Below, in pieces: positions 19,652 to 29,377 of a DNA stretch of 64,000 nucleotides. The notes beneath the pieces were generated by a model. It had not been told where the DNA came from. It was given only the letters and a program-made list of their open reading frames with translations, and made no database searches. Made by a program: the position numbers and the translations under genes. How positions within the stretch are numbered: position 1 is the stretch's first letter; each line of letters begins with the position of its first letter. Origin of the DNA: Prostheceraeus crozeri (lineage: Eukaryota > Platyhelminthes > Polycladida > Euryleptidae); assembly GCA_907163375.1 (NCBI GenBank), contig CAJQUW010010428.1, positions 1 through 64,000 on the forward strand. The letters run 5' to 3'.

Positions 19652-20758
19652 TATTTTCTAATTTATAATTATTCTTTCAAAATTACGCACCAGTACCGAA
19701 TTTATTCTGACAATCCGATCAGCATTGTCGAATTTAGGAAGAAAACATCAGTACCTCTCTCACTACTTAAGATACCTCGTAGTGCTAAAAGAATGTTCAA
19801 CTAATCTTCAGCGTTTTAATATTATCTCTCCTTCGTTGAAGGAGCAATTCCACGTGATTTACAAGCATGTGTACTTTATTAAATGTGCTAGATGTACATT
19901 ACCACTTAACAGATAAGCATTTCAGTTATTGAATTATTGATCGAGCTTAGTCACTGTAATGATTTTCGGGTTCAAAGAATGTTCATGTCAAAAGAATCTT
20001 CGAATTTGCAGGGAATCAACTCGCTCGATGAGAAATCAGTATTCATGAAATGAAACATTTTGGTGACAACTCTGAGGCCAGGCTGGATATTCTACCTCCA
20101 TCCGAAAAGAAAGGAAGACCATTACTCTCTTATTCCCAGAATCTATAGGCAGAATCAGAAAAGTGGCAACACACCCGGTTCAATAGCAAACGAAAATTAG
20201 ATCACGGATAGTCGTCGACATGCTCACGGCATTGTGCATTCAGAGAGGAATCCGAGAACTGATAATGTAATCTTAGAACAATCTTTTCAATGAATTATGG
20301 GAACATTCAAGCATCCCATTTTTACATCAAAACTTTCCAGTGCCTTCTAGAAAGTTGCTCTCCGAGATAAACATGTCCCTATTCTATAAATACAATTTCA
20401 AATCTCTCAACATCTAAAGCATGTAATCATAGAACAATATACATATGTGCATAAAAATGCAGACTTAGCGCATGCATTGCCTAGTGTTGAGGGTATCCTA
20501 TACCGTGTTTTAAGTTACCGGAGCTGAATTTTGCTGTCTAGTTGCGATCGCTAGTCTCTGTTACTTTCTAAATTTTTAGAAATCTTTCTAAGCGTCATCA
20601 AACTTTTCAAATTTCATGAAGTTTTATGAGAAACTCGACAAGGCGCTCAATGGGTTTAATACTTTAAAATCTTCTAAGTCTTGTAGTTACTCACTATCTT
20701 GACATTTTTGTTACTTAATCAATCACTTCGAATTGTACTTCTCACTAATGCTACTTAC
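19652..20758. other. No gene seen; probably intron of the LRR gene on the minus strand
   Basis: The LRR exon donor at 20757-20758 points leftward, so this interval would be first-intron sequence if the gene continues. I found no further LRR-like exon here. Confidence 0.4.
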
Positions 20759-20943
20759 GCATGAACATAGTGATATGCTGTGTTGAACTTCGGGATTTCC
20801 TTCAGACCCAAATTCGAACAGTGCAAATAAGTCTGATTGCACGAACAAGGAGAACATTGAGGCGGAGTATTAATTCTTCCGTTGACACAATTTGCAAATT
20901 GGATAGATAAGATTAAAAGAATCACTGAGACACTATTCTTCAT
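20759..20943 (-). CDS. First coding exon of a secreted or membrane LRR protein (host)
   Basis: The exon encodes MKNSVSVILLILSIQFANC, a clear signal peptide. It is followed by a cysteine cluster CSPCSCNQTYLHCSNLGL and KEIPK, the LRR N-terminal cap pattern of Slit, Toll and related proteins. The exon ends after two bases of a codon at a perfect GTAAGT donor (from 20758 leftward), giving a phase-2 intron. Downstream exons are not visible to the left within this window. The product would be extracellular and leucine-rich; the exact gene cannot be named. Confidence 0.65.
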
Positions 20944-21274
20944 TTCTGTCGTTAATCACCTCTCTAAGTGAACATTTTATGCACTGATCACGTGTATAGG
21001 CAGGTCTTATGCAAACTTCATGTCAGACTTTCGACCAATGAACTAGCCAAATGACGTCACCAGATTATTGTACACTTCGATTCACTCGCAAGTGGATCTA
21101 TTTCAAAGGAAGTTATTTTTACCTTCTATTTTCTCTGCCTCCTGTCGAGGCTGACAACATAACATTCAAAGCAAATATTGTGAATTGAGATGTACATGTA
21201 ATAACATTCCACTCAACATGACCGTGACTCGATACTACTAGATAATACCTCACTCTGACTCGGTTATTCAAGTT
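20944..21274. other. LRR gene 5' flank, no other gene
   Basis: This interval is presumed 5' UTR and promoter of the minus-strand LRR exon. I saw no convincing TATA box. Confidence 0.35.
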
Positions 21275-21592
21275 GTGTCATCAATCAAATTGTTAGCCCT
21301 TAAAATTGATTTGTCATGGAATACTCATACTTGCAACATCCTCTCGAAAATTCGCAATAGAGTCTACATGCTGTATTCTCTGCGTCAAGTGAAGGCACCT
21401 AAGACCGTGCTATGGACTGTGTACCGCACCATGATAAGATCAATTGCGAGCTACAGATGTCCTGCCTGGTGCAACATCAAAAAATGCCACATGTTGAATC
21501 TAATCAAATTTGAAGATCGTTTGTGCAGAATATTTAACCTACCTCTCAAAAAGAAATTTGTTAAGTTTTGTGATGGCCTAGGTGTGAGTTAA
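21275..21592 (+). pseudogene. Non-LTR retrotransposon RT C-terminal fragment
   Basis: The 105-residue frame reads LALKIDLSWNTHTCNILSK, MLYSLRQVKAPKTV, VYRTMIRSIASY, CPAW and LNLIKFEDRLCRIF. This is the thumb and connection region found after the polymerase core in Jockey/CR1/RTE-type LINEs. The catalytic FADD core is absent, so this is a 5'-truncated relic. Its last part overlaps the left boundary of the 9.72-kb tandem duplication. Confidence 0.65.
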
Positions 21593-22163
21593 GCGAAGAA
21601 AGCATTATGTCCTTCTCATCCTTTGAACTCCATCTACAATAACGAGTCGACAAGATATTCCAGTCGACAAGGGAATCAGAGCAGGAGAGTAAAATCAAAA
21701 ACATCTCGATATGGCTGCTCTTTTATTAAATGCGCTTAGTCCGTGATTTTTTTGTGTTTTCTTATAGAACAGATGTGTCACTTTTCATTGTGTAAACTGC
21801 AATGCCATGTCCGAATGCACCATGACATGCAAAAAAACAATTATTATCATTATTATTTGCTGGACCGTGAAATGTTGAATTTCCGCTTTGACGCTAATTA
21901 GACGCTTTTTTGGTATTGAGGAGGATTGTAGCCTGGATCTGATTTTTCATCGACTCAGTTTTCTTGAAAAATTCTGTTCAACCGGGGTTACCGCAAATGA
22001 ATTGCAATTAAATTAATCATACTAAATTGACAATTTCAATCAAAAATTGCAGTGATGGAATTACAATGAACTGACATAATCGAGGGATTTCGGTCATCCT
22101 TTATGAAGACATGAGATGAGGAAAATGTCGCTGACTCTCAAATGATTAATTTAGTTATGTTCA
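21593..22163. other. No gene seen (copy 1)
   Basis: A/T-rich sequence with frequent stops in all frames. Confidence 0.4.
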
Positions 22164-22529
22164 CTACTGTCCGATATACCATGCGATTAGTCCCTGGAAA
22201 AGAAGACCAAATATTGGACCGTGATACTCATGCACATGATCAGTATAATCAGTGATAAAAGTAGGAATAGTGCGACACTTGCGGATTGCTGCAAAATTCC
22301 TTAAAAATGCTCCGATCGCCACGATTCTTTTAGATTTGAAGAATCCAGATGATTGTGCAAAAGTTTTGTCGATGATGTTTGTCCTTTCGATCATTATCAT
22401 AAAAGATGGCAGGCGCACGAAAAGACGTTCACAAACTTCTTTGTAGAACTTGACATCGTCAGTGTCTCTTTGCTGTGTGATCTGGTTGATAACAGTCATT
22501 GAAGCTTCGCACAATTTGATGTGCTTCAT
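22164..22529 (-). CDS. Unrecognised 121-residue frame, partly duplicated
   Basis: The frame begins MKHIKLCEASM and ends GLIAWYIGQ. I recognise no domain. A decayed second copy of its coding DNA lies at about 22665-22985 on the same strand, with stops and indels but recognisable KFYKEV and FVRL blocks. That suggests a real ancestral exon that was tandemly duplicated. It may be host-coding or an old transposon fragment. The second window copy (31883-32248) is identical at protein level. Confidence 0.35.
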   Translation of the reverse strand: MKHIKLCEASMTVINQITQQRDTDDVKFYKEVCERLFVRLPSFMIMIERTNIIDKTFAQSSGFFKSKRIVAIGAFLRNFAAIRKCRTIPTFITDYTDHVHEYHGPIFGLLFQGLIAWYIGQ

Positions 22530-23312
22530 TTTGAACTGACTGCTGCTCGTTGTTCGATTGCTATGGCCACAGAATTTTTAAGCCACAGTTTAAGCGCATC
22601 ACTTTGCTAGAAGTGCAAACTGATTAAACACGATGGCACAGGCAGGAACTTGCTAAGTGGGCAAAAAGAAATTTTCGAAACCTTACAGAGATAGGAAAAA
22701 TAGTCGTGTGTCGCTTTCGGATTGTTGTGAACTCCTTTAAAGTGCTTCAATCGCCACGATTCTTTCAGATTCGAAGAATTCAAATCACTGCGCTAAAGTT
22801 TTCTCAATAATGTGTTGGCCTTCCTATCATTATTAAAAAAGTTAGCAGGCGCACGAAAAAACGTTCAGAAACTTCTTTGTAGAACTTGATATCTGTGTCT
22901 CTTTACTGTGTGATCCGGTTGATAACAGTCACTCAAATTTTGCACAATTTGGCGTGCTTTATGTTGAATTGGATGCTTATTGATCGATTTCTGTGGTATT
23001 ATGTCAGCACATTGTGCCATTTCATACGCATTACATGTTCCAATGCTTCCTTTCTAGTCAAATAGAAGAAGAGACGAATTTCATATACAAAATTGGAAAA
23101 ATGGAACTGTAGTTACAATTAACATGTTCATTCTACGAATGCATGCAAGACTGGGCAAAAACTCGTGTTGGGTTTGACAACCATGTTTTTCCACAAACCT
23201 GGTTCAAAACCCAAGTCCAAGGTTGAAGAACTAAGGTTTTGAAGCCCATTTTTTTAAAAAAGCTACGCCACATTTAGCCGCCAGGCCTTTCGTCTTAGGT
23301 GTTCCTAGGTCT
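22530..23312. other. Decayed duplicate of the 121-residue frame, otherwise gene-free
   Basis: The interval 22665-22985 is a degenerate paralogue of 22164-22529 on the minus strand, interrupted by several stops. Nothing else is seen. Confidence 0.5.
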
Positions 23313-23867
23313 TATATTGTAGCAAGTATTGGTGCTATCCAGTTAGCGAGTTTGTACAGCATTCCGACGGAAATATTTAGAAACAGGCACTAAACACTGA
23401 GTTTGTACAGCAACTTCCTGCACATTCTCTACACGAACAACCGGTAAAACCGCCAAAAACAGATTTTATTAAAAAAATGATAAGATTCTCCAGAAAAGTA
23501 CTTTTTCCACTCCTTTTCCACACACATTCTTGTATTTATTGTATAATAACCAGCATTTGCCGGTCGTACGAGTGCTTGAGTGTCGGAGAACTGTGTGTTC
23601 AAACTCAGACTTGATTAGTAGAACACTATTCCACCGGTTGGAGCACTATACAAACTCATTTTCCATGTAGCATCAAGTGCTTTTCAGGAAAATCTTATCA
23701 TTTTTTTTTAATAAAATCTGTTTTTGGCGGTTTTACCGGTTGTTCGTGTAGAGAATGTGCAGGAAGTTGCTGTACAAACTCAGTGTTTAGTGCTTGTTTC
23801 TAAATATTTCCGTCGGAATGCTGTCCAAACTCGCTAACTAGGTAGCACCAATACTTGCTACAATATT
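23313..23867. repeat. Foldback inverted repeat with about 175-bp arms (copy 1)
   Basis: The left arm (about 23313-23490) and right arm (about 23691-23867) are near-perfect inverted copies sharing ATTGTAGCAAGTATTGG at the outer ends and CTTATCATTTTTTTTAATAA at the inner ends. About 200 bp separate them. It resembles a non-autonomous foldback or MITE-like element. Confidence 0.75.
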
Positions 23868-24922
23868 TGGAATTTAAATTTGAATTTTGAAGCTGAAAGA
23901 GTTCGAACTTTGGAAAAGCAATTGTATGTACAAACTCGGCGTCATTGATAGCACCTGCACCTGTGGTTTTCCATTCTGTGGAAACTCTTCCCAAAAAGTT
24001 GGTGTTGAAGTTGGTGCTAACTTCAACGACATCATATACTATCAAGAAGTACAGATTATCATGCAACTCAAAAAACAGTTGCCAATTCGACGAACAAAAT
24101 TTCAATCTCACTTCCTATTTGTATTTGCTCTGTCTCATGATTCAAACATACATAAGGCCGTCTACTGTATGACATTTATGACATTAGCTCATTCAGTAAA
24201 TATGGTCTAAGTAGTAAGGAATCCTCCCAACTGCGCACAGCGCCCCCCTTTGGAGCGTGAGTTGGTTGTTGTCGTTCTGGGTCGACCGTCCGTGTAGGTC
24301 GTGGTCGACCGTCCTTATTGGTCTTGGGCGGCGGTCTATGTTTTTGGTGTGTAGGAGTGTTTGTAGGTGTGAGTTGTGTTTAGATTTGTCTTCGTGCTGA
24401 AATTCTGCGTCGCCCTGTTGAGATTCATGGGTGTAGGTGGAGGTCTTGTGTGCTTTAGGTTGTTTTAAGAGTGTTTTTGAGTGAAAAAATGGCTGTAGCG
24501 GCTAAGCGAAGCCTCGTACGTTAAAATGGACGGTGGATTTGAGCTTTTTGACCCATTTTGGGTCTAGGGGAGTTGTTTCCAAAGTCATAGGCCAAAGACT
24601 GAAAAACTTCGACACCCCCTCGGCAGCGTTTCTTCCAACTTTGGTTCTAGAGATCGTAGAAAGTCGCGCAATAGCTCGTTTGAAAGCTAAGAGTGTCACA
24701 AATTCATTGGAAAGCACAGTTTGACCCTATCTTTCATTGCTGAGGATTGAGAGTGACATTGAGACTTTTGGTCATGTTAGAGAGCCGTCACAGGTTGAGT
24801 TTTGTGTTTTGGACTCCAGCGGGCGAACAAAGCATCGGACGAGAAAACTGAGACCAGCTTTGGAATCAGCTTGATGTCATTGACCAATGAGGAGCACATC
24901 CAATGAGAATCCAGCATTTCTC

Positions 24923-24930
24923 TATAAATA
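24923..24930 (+). promoter_or_regulatory. TATA box (TATAAATA) of element B first gene
   Basis: TATAAATA lies about 100 bp upstream of the ATG at 25027, after CCAAT words at about 24890 and 24900. Order and spacing match the element A promoter. Confidence 0.6.
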
Positions 24931-25026
24931 ATGAGGTTTTCAGAGTGACAATCATTCTATCTTTGAGTCCCACAAGTGTCGGACGCACGTTCTCCCTCTA
25001 CATTCCTATTATATTATCCATCTGAA

Positions 25027-25784
25027 ATGGTAAGTCGGAACCTTCCTTCCTCTCCTTCCTTGAGTGTTAACTTAATAGCATCTCTTTTATTTTCAGGCAT
25101 CTACTACATCTACTACATTTACAGGACAAGATAGTGTTCTGGCGTTACAAGGTTCTCTACAATCAGATCGTCTTATGTTGAGGCCAATAGAAGAGACAAC
25201 AAAGGTACATAATCCTACACCACTACAGCGTAAATTTAGACAAGCCATGCGTTATTACGATCATAGTATAGTATTGCAAACGGGAATGATTCCTTCCACT
25301 GAAATGAAGATGTTGAACAATCCGTATGGGGACTACGTAGTCATTCCTGTGAATCCATACATTCGTCGCCAACTCGATATTATTGAAGAGTTTGCAACAT
25401 TAAATATGGACATCCCTACTCCCCTTAGCAAGGAATGGAAGGCGAGAGATGACAATGATACTCCATATAGAAAGATATGGGATGGTACAAAGCTTTCTTT
25501 ACCACTATCGCATTGGTGCTCATACTATAAAAACACCCATCAGATGTGAAGACCTCGCAGACCTCACTTGGAATATTGGTTTTGCTATCAGTGGAATATA
25601 TTATGGCTATCACCAGAATAACAAATTAGCCTCTATATCGATGCATGCTTATTCCATCCTATATATACCAAAGCAACCAGACGTTCATGACATTATTGAT
25701 CAAATCTTCAACGAGAGCGGTACGAAGCGCAAGTCAGAGAAGAATGCTGCCGGTAAACGCAAGCCAAAGAAGGAGAATCACTAG
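25027..25784 (+). pseudogene. First element B gene, spliced after ATG, frameshifted
   Basis: The ATG at 25027 is followed by a 67-bp intron (25030-25096; GTAAGT to TTTTCAG). Exon 2 opens with a Thr/Ser-rich segment and continues through NPTPLQ, MDIPTPL, KIWDG and SHWC blocks homologous to element A. A net deletion of about 17 nt near 25530, relative to A, shifts the frame so the first frame ends at 25549; the remainder (YIPKQPDVHD, Lys-rich tail) stays open to 25784 in the next frame. The function is unknown. Confidence 0.65.
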
Positions 25785-25944
25785 TCCTTACCTATCTCTA
25801 CCTTATGACAATTCGCTTATGTGCTTTGAGTGTCATAGACGTGGACTTATCAGATACATTTTACTTCTTCGCTGCCATCATGTTATTTGTGTATTTTGTC
25901 GTGAACAGCATCGATGTACTTCATCATTTTGTAATATGTTATAG
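25744..25944 (+). CDS. Small RING-like Cys/His protein (element B, copy 1)
   Basis: This 66-residue homologue of the element A gene at 11833 keeps CFECHRRGL and CHHVICVFCREQHRC. It overlaps the 3' end of the first gene by about 40 bp, the same overlap as in element A. The frame is intact. Confidence 0.5.
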   Translation: MLPVNASQRRRITSPYLSLPYDNSLMCFECHRRGLIRYILLLRCHHVICVFCREQHRCTSSFCNML

Positions 25945-26005
25945 GACTCTTCATCAGATGAGTAAAAATATGTAATTTCCTTTTTAGTCATCTATCATCA
26001 TTTTT

Positions 26006-26537
26006 ATGGATTGTGAGGGTGAACCTGTACAGGAGCTCAGTGCTATTGCTATGGACAATTGTTCGTATCAAATTGTTAGTGTCTACCATCAACATGCCAA
26101 GTGTGATCCCAACGCTGACAGCTGGGCGAGAAAACACATCCATGGACTTAATCAGCAATACTTGCAAGGCTATGGCTTTTCTAATGAATGTGCTCTTCTT
26201 ATTGACTTTAAAAGATGGTTAGCAGCTTTTAATGTTGTGTGCATCTTTTGCAATGATCCTTCTAAGGAGAAGAAACTGTTTCCAAATCTAATCATCAATA
26301 ATATTCTACTTCCACCCTGGGATAGTAGAATTAATCAACACTATCATGAAGTCACTAAACGTTTTAAGGAATTAAGTGTTCATATTTTAAATGTTCACTG
26401 TAGTCGCTACATTCATAATCAATACTTTTTTTCCTCCATATCTCAACACTGCTAAAGTAATGTTTGGTCATCATTGCTCTTTATATGATAGCTACCAACT
26501 GTATCTGTTTTATCTGTTTCAAACCCAAAATTTGTAA
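26006..26537 (+). pseudogene. DEDD-like nuclease-related protein, frameshifted (element B, copy 1)
   Basis: The frame starts MDCEGEPVQEL and continues through RKHIHGLN and PPWDSRINQHYHEV. Unlike element A it has a cysteine codon where A has a stop. One extra T in a T-run near 26430 shifts the frame, ending the main ORF at 26455, while the normal C-terminal part stays readable to a TAA at 26535-26537. The first-motif D-x-E is present; other catalytic residues are uncertain. Confidence 0.5.
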
Positions 26538-26623
26538 TGCATGCTTGTTAAAGTCGCACAATAAATGCTTTATGAAAAGATTTGTTATTTTCATGCAACG
26601 GGTGGGATAGATGAAAGCTGATA

Positions 26624-27028
26624 ATGTCTTTCTCAAATGATTGTGGAACATTAAGTTTTCATAGACAAAGCTTAAAGGGAGCTATTCAAGATTATGTGAT
26701 AACTTTTCATAAAGATGAGATCAACATCAAATCAGTTATTGGTGATGCTAGCACTCTATTTTTGAAGTTAATGGATACGTTTTCTAATAGAATTGTAATA
26801 GCGAGATTAGTTGCAAAAATTCATTTCAGTTATTTTGGGAAAGAAGAGGTAGAAGATCGTTTCTTCCACTTTGCTTCTTATTCGATGGAAGATGTAGATA
26901 ATCCCGACGAATTTTTTGAAAGACATATGGGAAAAATTGCTCAACGTTTTGATGCATTTAACCATCATGGTAGCAGTCTAGTGATTGAAGCAATTTCGCA
27001 TATTCACATTCAACTTTGTATAAAATAA
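26624..27028 (+). CDS. Stand-alone PolB N-terminal-region homologue (element B, copy 1)
   Basis: The 134-residue open frame is homologous to element A 10755-11165, with the FHFASYSMED, EFFERHM and FNHHGSSLVIEAI blocks kept. No polymerase motifs follow. It is one of the few element B genes without a break. Confidence 0.55.
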   Translation: MSFSNDCGTLSFHRQSLKGAIQDYVITFHKDEINIKSVIGDASTLFLKLMDTFSNRIVIARLVAKIHFSYFGKEEVEDRFFHFASYSMEDVDNPDEFFERHMGKIAQRFDAFNHHGSSLVIEAISHIHIQLCIK

Positions 27029-27036
27029 ACTTAAAG

Positions 27037-27359
27037 ATGCAGTGGTACTTGATCGTAGCACAATTGGTTTTCGAGTTGTGTCCGCTTACTCTCGAAGTAT
27101 GTTCCTTCTGCACATGTGTCTATTATTAAAAAAGGCTAGCAAATTCATATCTTCAAAAAGACTTGCTTTAGAAGTTGTTAGTAAGAGTGAAAATATGTGC
27201 GATGTATGTAAGCGAAAGGATGGAAGTGAAAAAAGCATCTTTAAGAGATGTAAGCATACTTTCTGCCAGCGCTGTTTCATACGATGCTGCATTCAACTTT
27301 GTCAATGTAGCCACTGTGATGTAGCTCATTTTGAGTGTCACTTCTGTCATAAAAGTTAG
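27037..27359 (+). pseudogene. Membrane RING-like protein, frameshifted (element B, copy 1)
   Basis: The first 30 codons encode the hydrophobic helix (MQWYLIVAQLVFEL and so on). A one-base loss near 27125, relative to element A, then creates a stop. The RING-like part (CDVCKRK, CKHTFCQRC) remains open in the shifted frame to 27359. Confidence 0.6.
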
Positions 27360-27409
27360 CACCTATGCAAATGTGGAAAAATCAAGTTGTAACAATGGTT
27401 AGGAGAAAA

Positions 27410-27760
27410 ATGGCGAAACGTAAAAGTAGAAAGTCTTCAAAATTTTCTTCAGCCATTCGAGCTCTTCAACGAATGAAAGGAAATCAACGATATAATGCTA
27501 TACGACATGCTAATGATAAATTTATTCGAGAAATCGTTTCTCATGTCAGAAGTTTGAGGACAGAGAAATTATCATCGCAACAACGAAAGTTACTTAAGCA
27601 ACATTCTACGAAATTGCGATTCATCTCCAATCATAAAATCACCCTTCAAAGAAAGTGGAAAACTCTAACACAAAGGGGTGGTTTCCTTTCAGTGTTACTT
27701 CCGCTGTTAGCTCCTGTAGTAGGTGACCTATTGGGTAGGATCTTTGGTCCTAACCGTTAA
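27410..27760 (+). CDS. Small basic protein with QRGGF motif (element B, copy 1)
   Basis: Homologue of element A 10012-10377 with an intact frame; the start at MAKRK matches A. It ends in a GGF block followed by a hydrophobic LLPLLAPVVG tail. Copy 2 has lysine in place of arginine before GGF. Confidence 0.6.
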   Translation: MAKRKSRKSSKFSSAIRALQRMKGNQRYNAIRHANDKFIREIVSHVRSLRTEKLSSQQRKLLKQHSTKLRFISNHKITLQRKWKTLTQRGGFLSVLLPLLAPVVGDLLGRIFGPNR

Positions 27761-27791
27761 TTATGCAAATATTGAATCTCAAAGTATTAAA

Positions 27792-28409
27792 ATGGATTTT
27801 AGACTTCAATGTGATAAAGTTCTGACTGCATCAGGTCCATCCCATGCAGGTAAAACTGTTTTCACTCTGAATTTGCTAGATAAAAGAAAAGAGTTGTTTA
27901 GGGAACCTATCAATCGAGTGATTTGGTGTTATGGCATTTATCAACCGTCACTCTTTCAGGAATTGCAACGTCGTAACTTTATTCGACATGAAGGAATTAT
28001 TCCAGTGAATAAGATTCAGTCCAATGATGTCGTTGTATTGGATGATCTATTAAAAGAAAGCAAGAATTCTTAAGATGTTACAGATATGTTCACTCGCGCA
28101 GCACATCACAAAAGATACTTTATAATCTATATCATGCAAAATTTGTTTCCTGATGAGAAAGAAGCCCCCACACGAAACCTGAATACACACCATTACGCTA
28201 TTTTTAAGAATCCACGAGATAGAAGTCAATTTGAAATTTTAGCGCGACAAGTTGCGCCAAGAGGTTCAAAAGCCTTAATTGAAATTTTTTAAGCAGCAAC
28301 TGAAAAACCACACGGTTACTTATTTATTGATTTTCCACAGGAGTGTCCGGAACACTTTAGATTTTGAAGTGATATTTTGAAAAAGCCTATGATTATCTAC
28401 AAACTATGA
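27792..28409 (+). pseudogene. Packaging ATPase with three stops (element B, copy 1)
   Basis: Walker A GPSHAGKT and Walker B VVVLDDL are intact. The frame is interrupted by TAA at 28071-28073, TAA at about 28290 and TGA near 28366. The C-terminal end overlaps the next ATG by 4 bp as in element A. Homology to A is otherwise continuous. Confidence 0.8.
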
Positions 28410-29078
28410 GTTCTTATTTTCGCATGGTTGTTATTCCTCAGGATGAATATGTGCAATTGACTGCTGTGCAACAAGTAAGACAACCTCTCGCAATTCAAAT
28501 TTATAAGAATGAACTGAATTATCAGCAAAATGCGCATATCAAAGATCCACATCGTGCTAGATCATTACAATCGGAAACTGTCGAAGAATTGAAAAGTTTG
28601 AAGAATAAGATGCGTGACTCTGTTTCGACTGCTACACCTTTTATCATCTCGCGCACATGCAATGTCCCTTTTCAACAGCATTGAACTATATCTCACTGTG
28701 AATGATAGAGGTGAAATCATTTCAGATGAAAATGAAATTATTAACGCCTCACGTTATGAAGACTTGATTAAGTATGCAACACGCAGAAAGCGCCGTCAAG
28801 GCTATGTCCCATCTGGTTGGTCTTACTTTCTTAAACTATTGAAAAAGCACAATGTTCCAAAATTTGCTTTGAATAATGAAACATTGAAAGAACTTGATTC
28901 TATTTCAGCAGTTGATGCTACTTCATCTACTTCACAGGTTAAGAGTAAAATTAAAATGCCAAGGAATTGGTTTAAGAGATCACCTTCCAAATCCCCTCCT
29001 ACACCCATCAAGCAAACAAGGGGAAGAGAACGACGTAGAGGAACTCCTCCAAAGAAATACATGTTCTCAGACTATTAA
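28406..29078 (+). pseudogene. Conserved protein of unknown function, frameshifted (element B, copy 1)
   Basis: Homologue of element A 8674-9366. An indel near 28640 shifts the frame: the first ORF ends at 28684, and the main part (YEDLIKYATRRKR, PSGWSYFLKLL, KYMFSDY) is open in the next frame to 29078. The TCGGAA at 28571-28576 is the empty-site equivalent of the element C target duplication in copy 2. Confidence 0.65.
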
Positions 29079-29079
29079 T

Positions 29080-29283
29080 ATGAAGCAAATGTGTTGCTTA
29101 CCATGTAATGAGCCGCCGGAAGTAAATGTAGCTGTAACTTGTACTTGCTGTGCCAGCTCTCACAATAAGACTCCTAAGCAATGTAAATGTAAATCCCATA
29201 AATCCTGTGAATGCTGTAAATGCAAAAAGGTAGGAAAGCAAAAACATGAGAAGAAGCAGAAAGAATCAGTCGTCATCGGATGA
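29080..29283 (+). CDS. Small Cys-rich protein (element B, copy 1)
   Basis: The 67-residue homologue of element A 8457-8672 keeps MKQMCCLPC and CTCCASS and has a modified CKCKSHKSCECCKCK cluster. The frame is intact, and it overlaps the truncated integrase start as in A. Confidence 0.55.
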   Translation: MKQMCCLPCNEPPEVNVAVTCTCCASSHNKTPKQCKCKSHKSCECCKCKKVGKQKHEKKQKESVVIG

Positions 29284-29377
29284 ACTTTTAAAGTCAACAT
29301 ATTATGATGTAAAACATCCGGCAGGATTTGCATCTATAGAGAAATTGTCAAAAGCAAGCGGTCTTCCACTAGTCTAG
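29246..29377 (+). pseudogene. Integrase N-terminal stub (element B, copy 1)
   Basis: The frame encodes the first 40 or so residues of the chromodomain integrase (YYDVKHPAGFASIEKLSKAS). Homology to A is then lost at about 29369, and a chance TAG follows at 29375-29377. All catalytic residues are missing. The same breakpoint occurs in copy 2, so truncation preceded the 9.72-kb duplication. Confidence 0.8.

Larger units (their letters stand above)
24230..29369 (+). mobile_element. Element B: truncated Polinton-like relative of element A (copy 1)
   Basis: Gene order matches element A in the opposite orientation: spliced first gene, RING-like, DEDD-like, PolB-N-like, membrane RING, QKGGF protein, ATPase, conserved protein, Cys-rich protein, integrase start. 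Homology stops inside the integrase at about 29369, so the capsid, protease, core and TBP-like genes are missing. Several genes carry stops or frameshifts. The left limit is approximate: shared flank blocks begin near 24500, and unassigned GC-richer sequence starts near 24230. No TIR or target duplication was found. Confidence 0.8.

Noticed and set aside
23887..24210. Overlapping ORFs on both strands (107, 103 and 75 residues) in each duplication copy
   Set aside because: They sit in sequence adjoining the foldback repeat, have no domain, and their mutual overlap suggests chance.
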